Assembly (NCBI GenBank): GCA_001600635.1
Contig: BCKL01000009.1
Coordinates: 1-64,000 of the forward strand
Direction: 5' to 3'
DNA: 64,000 nucleotides
Source: Leucosporidium creatinivorum
Taxonomy: Eukaryota; Basidiomycota; Microbotryomycetes; Leucosporidiales; Leucosporidiaceae
A model generated the notes under the pieces. The model had not been told where the DNA came from, searched no databases, and was given only the letters and a program-made list of their open reading frames with translations. Numbering within the stretch: the stretch's first letter is position 1; every line of letters begins with the position of its first letter. Shown here one piece after another: positions 1 through 10,322 of the stretch. Position numbers and translations under genes: made by a program.

Positions 1-1354
1 CTCCTTACTTCTGCTGCTCTTTCACGGGTCCCAAACCTACTCCATGATCTTGGCTACATCATACAGGCACCTAGACCTTGCCAAAATCTACCAAAATCAA
101 CGGGAAGTCGCCGCCGGCATTAAATCGGCCGGCGTTTCGCGCGAGAAGCTCTTTATCACCAGCAAGCTCTGGAACACTTCGCACAAGCCCGAGCTTGGTG
201 AGTCCCTATCAAGACTACTCAGCCTAGAGCATCCGAAGTGCACCACAGCGGTCAAAACTCGGAGCTGACCCGACCCTTCTCGCAGTTGAGGCCGCCCTCG
301 ACGATACCCTCAAAGAGCTCGAGCTCACCTACCTTGACCTCTACCTCATTGTAAGTTCTCTTCTAGATGACACGGCATGAAGACCGAGCTAACTATCACT
401 CTCAACAGCACTGGCCCGTTTCGTTCGAACCCGAGGGAGACACCCACACCTCGAACCTCTTCCCCAAGAGTGAGGAGAAGAACGGTGTTAACCAGGTCAA
501 GCTTGATCTCCAGACCTCCGTCGTCGACACCTGGAAGGCCCTGATCAAGCTCCTCGACACTGGCAAGGTCAAGGTGAGTGGTTCGGCGAAGATATGGTCG
601 AGCCTATGAGGCAGACTCTGACTTCATTAGCTAACCTACTTCTCCTCTTTAGTCTATCGGTGTCTCCAACTTCTCGGTCGAGGCTGTAAGCTGTCATCTC
701 CTCGCTGATCTTGCGCTCAAACGCTGTTTCTGACCTCGCTTCTCCCGCCCAACAGATTGATGCCCTCATCAAGGAGACTGGTGTCACCCCTGCCGCTCAC
801 CAGATTGAGCGTCACCCTCTCGTCATCCAGCCTGAGCTCGTTGAGCACCACAAGAAGCACAACATGTGAGTTTCCGAGCCGCTCAGCTCGCGCTTCGTTC
901 TGAAAGGCTCTGACTGGTCCCTCCCCTTCAAGCCACATCACCGCCTACTCTCCCCTTGGCAACAACAACGTCGGAGCCAAGAAGCTCTTCGAGTACCCCG
1001 AGATCATTGCCATCGCCGACAAGATTGGAGCCACCCCCGCGCAGGTCCTCATTGCCTGGGGCCAGCTCGGCGGCCATTCGGTCATCCCCAAGTCGGTCAC
1101 TCCTTCGCGCATCGCCTCCAACTACGAGCAGATCACCCTCTCGGACGAGCACATCAAGGAGATTAGCAAGCTCGGAGAGAAGCCCCACCGCTTCAACATT
1201 CGTGAGTCGTCCTTTCTCGTCGGATTCGCTGTCCAGCTCGGCGCTGACCCTCTCTTCCTCGATAACAGCCTTCGACTACAAGCCTCAGTGGGACATCAAC
1301 GTCTTCGGAGACAAGGCCGAGGCTGGAGCTACCAACCAGGTCAAGATCAACTAA
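1..1354 (+). CDS. Aldo-keto reductase (5' end outside window)
   Basis: NADPH-dependent aldo-keto reductase, close to fungal glycerol/aldehyde reductases (AKR family); cytosolic. Exons seen: up to 197, 286-350, 409-573, 653-685, 756-865, 933-1201, 1269-1354, and all joins keep phase. Tetrad motifs are present: Asp in YRHLDLA, Tyr in IYQNQ, Lys in FITSKLWN, His in HWPVSF; the cofactor loop [13 protein letters not shown] lies near the C-terminus. Roughly the first 45 residues of the family are missing. The bases before about 66 translate to nothing AKR-like, and an acag acceptor at 63-66 may mark the start of the visible exon, so the N-terminal exon should lie left of the window. Substrate cannot be told from the sequence. 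Confidence 0.9.
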
Positions 1355-1654
1355 GCTACTGCCACATCGCCCTCGCCGAATCGTTCTGAGTACATAGAAT
1401 CGCCTCCCTCTTTATAGACGGAGAAGCAACGAAAGCAACAAGTAGTCCATCCCATCAGCTTCCCCTTCTTCAGCGAACAACACAAGCAGCGAAGCCGGCG
1501 AGCCGTTTCAATTCCCACGTTCGCCGAGCACTTTCGAACGGCGGAAGCTTCACTCCCAGCTACAAGCCTCTCTTCGGAATAGCTCAAGCGAAAGTGAAAT
1601 CATCGTGTGTTCAAATAGCGTACACCCTTCCCTACACTTCCTCGCTCCCGCTCA
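1355..1654. other. Convergent 3' gap, AKR/GET4
   Basis: Three hundred bases between two converging stop codons. It should hold both 3' UTRs; no further gene or repeat is visible. Confidence 0.6.
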
Positions 1655-4150
1655 CTACCTTCCAGCGATGGCAGGCGCTCCTCCCGCTCCTCCGCCACCG
1701 AACATGCCGCTCAGCATATCGGCAAAAGGGTTTCCCGCACCACGAGGAGGTTTGATACCAAAGTAGAGGGTTCCAAGCTCGGCGGTGGACTATTGCGAGC
1801 GAGGAGGGAAGAGCGAGAGAAGGAGAAGGTCAGCTTCGGCGCTCTCCCTCTTCCCGCAAGCACACCCGATACTCACCTCCTTAGCCTCCGGACTCCTCAA
1901 CCACTTGACCTCCTTCTCATACCTCTTTACCAACGCCTCGTACGCCTTCCTCCCCCCACCCTTCACAACCTCTCCCTTCTCGCCCTTCTCGATCTTCTCC
2001 CCCGCGCCCGCCTGACAAGTCCTCACGGCCAACTGCAAAAAATTGAGGGAAGCAAGCTTGGTGACGACCAATTCGTCCGACTCGGCGGAAGCGAGGGAGG
2101 CGAGGGGCGAGGAGGGAGGAGGGAAGGGGAAGGAGACGACACGGAGGGTGGGGTAGGCGGTGAGGGTGTGGGAGAGGAAGTGGGAGAGGAAGACGCGGGC
2201 CGAGAGGATCGAGGTGGATTCGAGGTAGCTGGTTTTGCGGGAGCGGCGTTGATTCAGGGCGACGGGGAGAGGGGAGAGGCAAGCTACGGTCAGTTGTCGT
2301 TCTCAGGGTCGCTTGTGAAGGAGCGAAGACTCGGAACATACCTCAGAACACCCCTAGCGGCATACCTGCCCACTCCCTTCTCTCCCTCGGGATCCAACTT
2401 GCTCCAATCAAACAGCACATCGGCGAGTGTCCTCGCTGCCTCTGAGGTGGGGCAGGAGAGGAGGTGGATAGTGGCGAGGTGGTAAGATTGTTCTGCGAGT
2501 GGAGGAGGGGGGCGAACGAGGCAGAGGATTAGACGAGTGAGGAGAACGGAAAGGTCAGCTCGAGCCAGCCTGAGGAGAACCGGAGTAACGAGAGACGGCG
2601 CACCCTTGTACAAGACCTGACCAAGATACTCGTGCACTCCGACGTCTCCAGCAGCTCCCGAGCCAGTCTTGGCGCTCCATCTGCCGAAGGGGGCGAGACG
2701 TCAGCTCGCTCGTTCTTGCTTCTCGCGGCGAAGCGATCGCACTCACGCGAACAGCTGGTCGGTCAAAGTCTTGCGCCATGATCCCGAGGGTCCAGTGAGA
2801 GCGATGAGCTTGATGGCCTTGGCTGTAGGAGGAGGAGTAAGAGAGGGAGCGGTGTCAGCGTCGGGTTCTACTCGCTCGTAGTCGAATTGCGCCGCGCCGG
2901 TAAGTGTTCTTAGCAGCTCCAGATTAGCGTCGGGCGCAATGTCACTAGCCAGAGTAACAAACCCACGACAGAGCTAGTACCGCCCAGAGAGCTCTCGGGG
3001 ACGAACAAGCTCAACGCAAGGCGGTTGCCGAGCTCGGGTTGAGGAGGGTGGTCAAATGGAGAGTGCATCGCCGTGATGTACAGTCCAAGACATCATCGAT
3101 ATCGTCCTGCCCCAGCCCCGCTGCGCGAGGAAAGAGCAAAGCCGAAAGCCGACGCGAGTCTCTGAGCCTCCGAGACCTCGTCACATACGTCGAACGCTAA
3201 GGGAGGGACCATCTATCGGCTAGAAGAGAGGCAGTGCACAAGCGCAGCTCCACGCCGCCCTCCACCCCGAAACGAAGAGCGAAAGCGGAGCTGGTGCGAG
3301 TCGCTCCTCCTCGAGGCCTGGTGAACGCTGAAGAGAGCCTGCAGAGCTCGTTGGCAGCGCGATGGTCAAGCGCCGAAGGCCCACGCCTCGCGGTCTATCG
3401 TCTCGAGCTCGGCTCACCTTTGCGAACCGAGCTGAAGGCGAAGCGGCGGATGAGCTCCCTCGGCGATGGCGCAAGCGACTGATGCGGCTTAGCAGCAGCT
3501 CCACAGGACAAGGAACACACACATTCACCGCTTCGCGCACGCCCCCTCGCGTTACAGCATTACGCTGTAACGCGAGCGAGGGAGAGCGGAGAGTCGAGTC
3601 GTCCCAGAGCTGCTCCTCGCCGACTGGCACAGCTCAGAAGCTACCCAAGCACCGAACAGATCTCAGTCTACAGCGAAGAAGCTCGAAGCTACACCCACCT
3701 CCCCCGCCCACTTGCTAGCGAGCGAGAGATGGGAGTGAGCTCGAGGCTGTCCCGCTGTGAAGCTCTGCAGCTCTACAGCCTTCCTCCGAGTCTTGCTAGC
3801 ACCTCCCGGCCATCCCACATCGCTTTGCATACACTGTACAACTCACCTCGTTCCTCATTGCCACACACTACTCCCCTAGACTTCCACACGTCGCAGAGGT
3901 AGCTACTCAGATCGACCCCACTGCCGACCTGACCCTTCTCCAACAGAGCTACAGCTCCTTCATAGAGCAGAGTAGCAGCTTCTTGTGCTTTGGCGTCAAA
4001 GGGGAGGAAACCGTTGACATCGGGAGTAGGAGTTGGACCGCGACGAGGGGGAGCGAGTAACCTCGTAGCTGTAGTCCTCGCTTTTTGGTGTGCAGAGTAA
4101 TGATCCCCTGCTGCGATTGATTCGTGTAGCTGAGTGAGAGCTGTCGACAT
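1655..4150 (-). CDS. GET4: GET4 / TRC35 homologue, tail-anchored protein targeting
   Basis: Cytosolic alpha-helical (TPR-like) factor that, with Get5, hands tail-anchored membrane proteins from Sgt2 to Get3. Exons read down the minus strand: 4150-3847, 2822-2747, 2680-2604, 2492-2342, 2228-1877, 1789-1655; 364 residues, all phases agree. Family marks are an N-terminal ESIAAGDHYSAHQ repeat, a GAVALLEKGQVGSGVDLS helix pair, HEYLGQVLYKEQSYHLA, a FLQLAVRTCQ helix, and the characteristic C-terminal NPFADMLSGMFGGGG tail. Length is usual for the family (about 300-360). The first intron is about 1.02 kb, far longer than any other in the gene, and holds a strong hairpin. It is divergently arranged with the lipase gene, with only 139 bp between the two ATG codons. 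Confidence 0.9.
2823..3846 (-). other. Unusually long first intron of GET4
   Basis: The donor at 3846 (gtgagt) is in phase 1 and the only acceptor that restores Get4 sequence is at 2823, giving a 1,024-nt intron where neighbours are 50-110 nt. The interior has no convincing ORF and no LTR, but contains a 13-bp perfect inverted repeat and many CTCGGCG/CGCCGAG and GAGCTC words. It could be regulatory, or contain an undetected old insertion. Confidence 0.75.
3546..3576. repeat. 13-bp perfect inverted repeat (hairpin)
   Basis: CTCGCGTTACAGC at 3546-3558 is matched exactly by its reverse complement at 3564-3576 around a 5-base loop ATTAC. It lies inside the long GET4 intron. No flanking direct repeat was recognised. 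Confidence 0.9.
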
Positions 4151-4289
4151 TGCTGCTGTAGGTCGGTAGAAGGCGAGTTAGACGTTAGAAGCTAACCGAC
4201 CTCGCCGTCATCCAAGCTTGTCCTCCTCCCATTCGCTCGTCTCAGCAGCTCTCGTCTCTGATCGCCTACAGCAGCAGCCTCATTTCCAA

Positions 4290-7200
4290 ATGGAAGCTGA
4301 TCTAGCACAGCCCCCGCCATCAGCTACTACACGCCAACCCTCGACTCGCCCATCAACCAAACGCTCTGCCACAGCCGCTTCCACAGCACAAGCACAAGAC
4401 GACCGCTCCAGGAAGCGCAAAGAGTGGGACCAGCATGGAGCAGATTTAACTTGGAATTGGGTCGATGAGCAGGATATGAAGGTCTTAAAAGAGGTGAGTT
4501 TGACTGCAGAAGCTGAGCTGGGCGAGTCGGAGCGAGTGCAGCGTGAGAGAGCTGCTGGGGAGGAGCGGAGGGTGGGGAAGCAGGGCGGGAGTCGCCGAGG
4601 TGTAGGGTGGTAGTAAGGCTACTGCTCTGTGCTCAGCTGCAACCTGGCGCTGCTGTCCCCAGACTGAACGAGCCGCGATCTGAGCTGGTCGAAACCGGAC
4701 CGCATCTCGAGGCGGCATCTCTGCACGACGATGCTCCAACGAAGCGTGGTCGGTGGAGTTGACCTACTCGACATGGGCCTCCTGTAGAGCCCTGAGAGCC
4801 ATTACCTAACTTGGAATGGGCGCCGAGGGGAATGCTAGATCGACTCTCGCCATGCTCCTTCGCTACTGCACTGCAGTGGAAGAGGAGGTGGCTGAGTCGC
4901 TCCCTTATCTGTGCTCCTGCAGCTCTAGGTGGCGGGGTCAAGTCGGCTGGAGCTCTTGAGTCGTCGACCTTCGCGCCGAGCGCATGCCGAACGAAGAGGA
5001 CGCGCTGCAGAGCCGAGACGTAGCGAGCTCGTCGAAACGCGTCGATAGGCTCGGTGTTGCTCCCCTTGCTCGAAGTGCCTTCTCTTCTTGACCCTGCGGC
5101 CTCTGCAAGATGCTCGAGCTGCAGAGAGCGCCGAGCCGAGGTCCTGGACGAGCACTTGCGCTGCCGTGCTATTCTCCCGAGGCGAACGGCATGCCAGAGC
5201 TAGGGGAGACTGTTGACGTCCTTGTGTATACCTCATTCGCCCTCCCTCGAGCATTGCGATTACGGCCTCGCCGACTCAGCCCGGCCGAGCAGCTTTCTCC
5301 GCAGAGCTGCGCCTCGATGGTGCGGCGCTGCAGTGATGGAGAGCTTCGTTGCAGGCCGGAGCATCCTGCCCTGCTACTAGACCTGCGCCTAACCCTCCGC
5401 TCCCCACTCCACAGGCCCTCGCCGATGAGCCAAACGACCTACTGGGCGACATCTCCCCCGAAGCCGGCACTGGACATCAACAGCAGCACTCACAAACCTA
5501 CGAGCGAATCAGGGCTGTATCGGATTTCGCGCCGATCAAGGAAAAGGTCAAGAAGTGAGTTTTGGATCAAGCTGGGCGATTGAACTCGGTCGGTGGACGA
5601 GAAGCTAATGTTTGACTTCCAACAGAGGACCAAAACGAAGGCGAGACATCGTCCGAGAAGGATGGGCGTATCACGTTTCTCGTTGGCCATTGCTGGTGAG
5701 TTCCGGCCCTCGCTCGCTCTGTTGCTCGGCGCTGACCTTGCCGCCCTGTTCTCGCGCCTCTCACAGGCCCTCATCTTCTCCGTCATCTTTTTCGAGTTTC
5801 TCGGATACCTGATCGTGCGACAACTCGTCAACGTCATCGAATACGTCTCGGCTTGTGAGTCTGAGCTTGCTGCTGCACCCAGGAGGGCGCTTGAGAGGGA
5901 GGCGGAGAGTCGCATTGCTTATCATTCTCTCGCAACTCTCCGACAGGGCGAGGATACCGAGGGAAGCTACGACTCGCTCTGAGAAACTCGACGAGCTTCC
6001 AAGAGGTGAGCTTTCTCGCTCGTTCTCCCGCCACTGTACTGGCTCTAATCCTCCTCCCTCTCCAAAGTGGCGCGCCCATGCGCTCGCTCTCGACGACCAC
6101 CTCAAGTTCAACGACTGGAAGCGCAGCGCCCCAAACGCCTACTACGACTCGCCGTTGATTCGGCGGGTGTTGAAGGCGCTCAAGGAGCTGCGGGAGAAGG
6201 AGGATGTTGAGGGTGTGTGTGCTGTGCTGCATGCGGCGCTGAGGAGTAATTTTGCCGGCGTGGAGAGCTTCAGGCTGTACTCGTGAGTAGTCTAGCTTCG
6301 GCTCGGCTCCGGTCGAGGGTCCGAGCTCCTTGTAGGTGCATCGCTTACTCGACGTCTCCTGCACAGGGAAACCTTCTACGGCACGAAAGAGCTCGTAGAA
6401 GAGTACGTCGAAGAGGTCGCCCGCTCCATCTCCTTCGTCCGGCAAGCCCCCTCCTCCCTCATCGCCTTGGAAGACAAGCAAGACTTCTTCCGCTCCTCGG
6501 CCAAGAACCTCGGAGCCTCGGCGCTGTGCTTGAGTGGAGGTGCCAGCTTTGGGTACTACCACTTTGGCGTGGTCAGGGCGCTGTTGGATACAGGGTTGTT
6601 GCCGAGGGTCGTGACGGGCACGAGTGCGGGAGCGATTGGTGAGTGGTTGTGATTAGGGAGGAGCGAGGAGGTCGCTGACCTCGTTTACCGCTGCAGTCGC
6701 CGCCCTCACCTGCACTCGCACGGACGAAGAGCTTCGGCAGATGCTCGTCCCCGAGCTCGCCGACCGCATCAGCGCCTGCTCCGAGCCCATCTCGGTTCGT
6801 CTTGCATCTCGTTTCTTGTTGTTCGCTCTACTCAAAAGCTAACCTCTTTTCGCGCAGATCTGGGCTAAGCGAGTCTGGCGCACCGGAGCTCGCTTCGATA
6901 CGGTCGAGTGGGCTCGCAAGGCCAGCTTCTTCACTCTCGGCTCCATGACTTTCAAGGAGGCTTTCGAGCGGACGGGAAGGATCCTCAACGTCTCTGGTGA
7001 GCTCGTCTGGCTACTCTCCATCAAGGAAGCGAGCCAACTTACGACTCGCCCTCGTCAGTCATTCCGTACGATACTCACTCACCGACCAAGCTACTCAACT
7101 ACCTCACCGCTCCTGACTGCGTCATCTACACTGCTGGTGCGCTTCGCTACGTCTCCTCAGCGCCGGGCTCGAGCTGACCACTCCTCGTCATCGCAGTCAT

Positions 7201-8727
7201 TGCCTCGGCCGCCGTTCCGGGCATCCTCAACCCCGTTGTCCTCCTCACCAAGAACAAGGATGGCACCGTCCAACCGTACGTCTCGCATAGGAGCTGCCAT
7301 TTTGGTCGACCCCGCTGACCGACGTCGCCTATAGATGGGAATTCCAAGGCAAGCACAAAGACGGCTCCCTGCGCGTCGACATTCCTCTCCACTCGCTCCA
7401 CCTGCTTTACAACGTCAACTTCTCGATCGTCTCGCAAGTCAACCCTCATATCCACCTCTTCCACTTCGCCCCTCGAGGAGCGCCAGGCCGACCGGTCAGC
7501 CATCGCAAGGGCAAAGGATGGCGAGGAGGCTTCTTGCTCAGTGCTGCCGAGCAGTTCCTGAAGATTGAGTTGACCAAGAACTTCAGGGTGGGCTTGCTCT
7601 TCATTTCTTTGACTTCTCGCCTCGGTTCATAGCTTCGAGGAGCGCCGAGCTGACCTTCTCACCTTCCGCGACACAGGTCATCCGAGATCTCGAGCTTCTG
7701 CCCGAGCTCGGAGGACAGAACTGGAGTGCCGTCTTCCTGCAGAAGTTCGAGGGCACTGTCACCATCTGGCCCAAGTCTCGAGGTGAGCCTGGCGCCGATC
7801 TCGCACGTTTCTCTCGACCGTCGAAGCTGACTCGTTCGTCGAACAGTATGGGACTGGTTTCGTCTGCTCACCGATCCCGACCGTGAGGAGCTGGCGAGGA
7901 TGATGCGTGTAGGGCAGGGCGTGACTTGGCCGAAGGTGAGCTTCCCTCCGACCCGGTGCTTTGAGAGCGAGAGCGAGAGCTGACCTGGGCTTTGCTCGTT
8001 CGCAGATCAAGATGATTGAGAACCGACTCAAGTAAGCCGACCGGCCTTTCTCGCTCTTCGCTGCAGCTCACCAGCTGACCTCCTCCTCGCCCTCAGAATC
8101 GAGCGCCAAATCGACCTCGGTCGCGAAGAAGTTCACCGCCAGCTCGAGTCCTCGGGCCACCTCACTCTCCACCACCGCTCTTCCTCCTTTGACATGTACA
8201 CTCGCGCTGCCGATGCCGATGACGGCCTCCCCGAGCAGCTCCTCGACCAAGACGTGGGCTCAACCGACGACGAGGACGACGAAGACGCCACCAACCTCGC
8301 CATCTCGGAGCACCTTCTCGACGGCTCTCGTTCGCCCATGCTCTCGCCAAGGGAAAGGCAAGGCTCTCCCGCTCAGTCTCGCGACCGCTCGGCTCCTCCC
8401 TCTCCGCAGTCTTCCCAGCCATCTCTCACCACCCTCACCAAACGACGTCAAGCCATCCTCGCCCGCCTCGGTCTCAAGCACGCTCTGCAAGCTGGTGGTC
8501 GAGCCAACGTCAGCGCCAACGGCGGGAGCTCGCGCAACGCCGGCGTCTTCGCCAACGACGAGGACTCGGATGCGGGTCCGCTGTCGGGGAACGAGACTGG
8601 TGGAGAGGGAGAAGGACCGATGAGCAGGGGAGGTGCAGCAGGGAAGAGGGCTCGGACGGCCAAGGAGCGCGAGTTGATGCAGGATCTCGGTGGAGCAACG
8701 AGCAGTGAGGATGAGGGAGGGCGTTAG
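4290..8727 (+). CDS. Patatin-like triacylglycerol lipase (Tgl3/4/5 family)
   Basis: Lipid-droplet triacylglycerol lipase or lysophospholipid acyltransferase-type patatin protein. Sixteen exons: 4290-4493, 5415-5554, 5626-5695, 5767-5854, 5947-6005, 6068-6282, 6367-6638, 6697-6794, 6858-6996, 7059-7136, 7197-7275, 7335-7587, 7677-7782, 7847-7935, 8006-8031, 8097-8727; 848 residues with every phase consistent. A hydrophobic segment lies near residues 139-158, the oxyanion loop GGASFG at about 316-321, and the nucleophile elbow GTSAG at 343-347 (Ser345). The catalytic Asp is most likely Asp490 in KDGSLRVDIP, followed by the family hallmark NVNFSIVSQVNPH. The C-terminus is acidic and Ser-rich. 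The first ATG in frame is 4290. The first intron is 921 nt, unlike the other fourteen. Assignment to Tgl3, Tgl4 or Tgl5 is not possible here. Confidence 0.92.
4494..5414 (+). other. Unusually long first intron of the lipase gene
   Basis: The donor gtgagt at 4494 and the acceptor ccacag ending at 5414 are both phase 0. The 921-nt interior has stop codons in all frames, is rich in CTCGG/CCGAG words and shows no transposon feature. Together with the GET4 intron it brackets the shared divergent promoter. Confidence 0.7.
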
Positions 8728-9197
8728 TTGGCCGAGAGCGCTTCCGGTACCGTTATTGCTGTGCATTGTAGCCATGTAGCTATCTCTTATTGCGACGCTG
8801 TGCGAGTGACAACTCTAGCTATCAAGGCCCTGCATTACCCTAGTCAACTGTTCGAGTTGGTTGGACTTCGGCGCATGCTCGGCGCAAGCCTCGCGGGCGT
8901 CGACTTGCGCCGAGTCGGAGAAGGCGGTCACGTTCGAGGGACAAAGAGAGCGAGGAGCATTGGACTTGAGCGTGGAGTGTCGTGAAGAAGGACCACAGTG
9001 ATACAAGGGAGCATAGAAGTGACTTGGTCGCACACGAAAGGCGACTCGCTCCTTGCCTTCCTAGCATCACCTCGTCTCACTCTGACCACTCGTTACAGCT
9101 CGCATAGCCTTATCTCACCTCCTCTGCACCTCCCCAGCCTCTACCACTACAAGTCGCCACAGCTCACAGCTCGAAGCGCGTCAAGTCAGTAAGGAGA
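8728..9197. other. Intergenic region, lipase/G-patch gene
   Basis: Holds the lipase 3' UTR and the G-patch promoter. The last 100 bases before the ATG at 9198 are pyrimidine-rich, as seen before several starts here. Nothing else recognised. Confidence 0.5.
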
Positions 9198-10178
9198 ATG
9201 GCTCCGGCCAGCGGCTCCTCGCAGCCGTTTCGAGGCTTCAGCCCACCAGCGTGGATTTTCAGCTACACCCAACAACAGCCCATAGCTCAAATCGCAGAGG
9301 CAGCCACCCACTTCCTCCCGACGCCGCTCCCTCCCCCTCAGCCCGCTCGTCGCTCGGGACTCGGCTCGCGGCTGGACCTAGGAGAAGCAGAGGACGACGA
9401 CTTCACGGCATACGGTCCTCAGCTGCGTCGGCAAGGCAACGTCAGATTCGTCAAGGCCAAGGGACTGGGGCTGGAAGCGTTCGAGGGCAATCATGGAGAC
9501 GTCAAGGGCAAGCAAAGGGATGTAGAAGCAGAAGAGGCTCCCAAGGACAAGGGCAACACTGTACGAGGACTGTACGAGAGCATCGTCGGCCTTCAGACCA
9601 CCCCCGCCGCCACTCCAACTCCTCGCCGAGCAATTCCATCTGCGCCCGACGTCGATCTCACTCTTGACTCGGGAGACGACACGGACGACGATCTCATCAT
9701 CCTCGACCCTGCTACCGGCCTCCCCGCCCCTCCCCCACCTCGCATCAAACGACTACGACCGAAACGCCGACCTCCCTCCGCCATCCACGACCTCCTCCCC
9801 GCCGATCTCACCAATCCTCACGTCCCTCCCGTTCACTACGGTATCAAACCCTCCAACATCGGATGGCGCATGCTCGCAAAGCAGGGTTGGGTCGAGGGAC
9901 AGTGCTTGGGACCCGCCGAAGCCGACGAGCGAGAGGGCACGGTGAAGCGGCTGAAAGTGCCGCTGCAAGGGGTGGAGAAGTTTGATCGTCGAGGACTGGG
10001 TAAAGATGGAGGGAAAGGTCAAGGGCCGAAGAAGACGAGGGAGGAGCGCGAGGAGGAAAGGCAGCGGCAGCAGAGGATTGAGAAGGAGAAGCGAGGTCGA
10101 GGGACGAGGGGGATGAGCAAGCAGCTTCAGCGGGAGGGGAAGGAGAGGAAGGAGATGATAGCCTACATGAACCGCTGA
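9198..10178 (+). CDS. G-patch domain protein
   Basis: Single-exon gene of 326 residues. The G-patch lies at about residues 218-265: IGWRMLAKQGWVEGQCLGP followed by a DRRGLGKDG ending. G-patch segments bind and activate DEAH-box RNA helicases, so a nuclear role in splicing or ribosome biogenesis is likely. The N-terminal 200 residues are low complexity with an acidic patch (LDSGDDTDDD). The C-terminus is a highly charged Lys/Arg/Glu helix (REEREEERQRQQ). The spacing of motif and charged tail resembles GPANK1/GPATCH11-type proteins, but no ankyrin repeat is visible. It is one of only two intron-less genes here. It converges on RPAP1 with a 144-bp gap. Confidence 0.8.
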   Translation: MAPASGSSQPFRGFSPPAWIFSYTQQQPIAQIAEAATHFLPTPLPPPQPARRSGLGSRLDLGEAEDDDFTAYGPQLRRQGNVRFVKAKGLGLEAFEGNHGDVKGKQRDVEAEEAPKDKGNTVRGLYESIVGLQTTPAATPTPRRAIPSAPDVDLTLDSGDDTDDDLIILDPATGLPAPPPPRIKRLRPKRRPPSAIHDLLPADLTNPHVPPVHYGIKPSNIGWRMLAKQGWVEGQCLGPAEADEREGTVKRLKVPLQGVEKFDRRGLGKDGGKGQGPKKTREEREEERQRQQRIEKEKRGRGTRGMSKQLQREGKERKEMIAYMNR

Positions 10179-10322
10179 GGCAATAGCACGTCGATTCGCT
10201 TATCGAGGTACACGCACCAGGCGGAGGAAGAGAGCAAGGGTCTCTGCGAAGCCCAAACTAGTTCGCTGCAAGCTCACTCGAAGCGACATGCAGAACGACG
10301 TATGTTTTCGAGCTATGCTGAA

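Noticed and set aside
2880-2950. Possible extra GET4 exon (LASDIAPDANLELLRTL) inside the long intron
   Set aside because: The frame is open into exon 2, but exon 1 ends in phase 1 and only the acceptor at 2823 joins in phase without inserting non-family residues.
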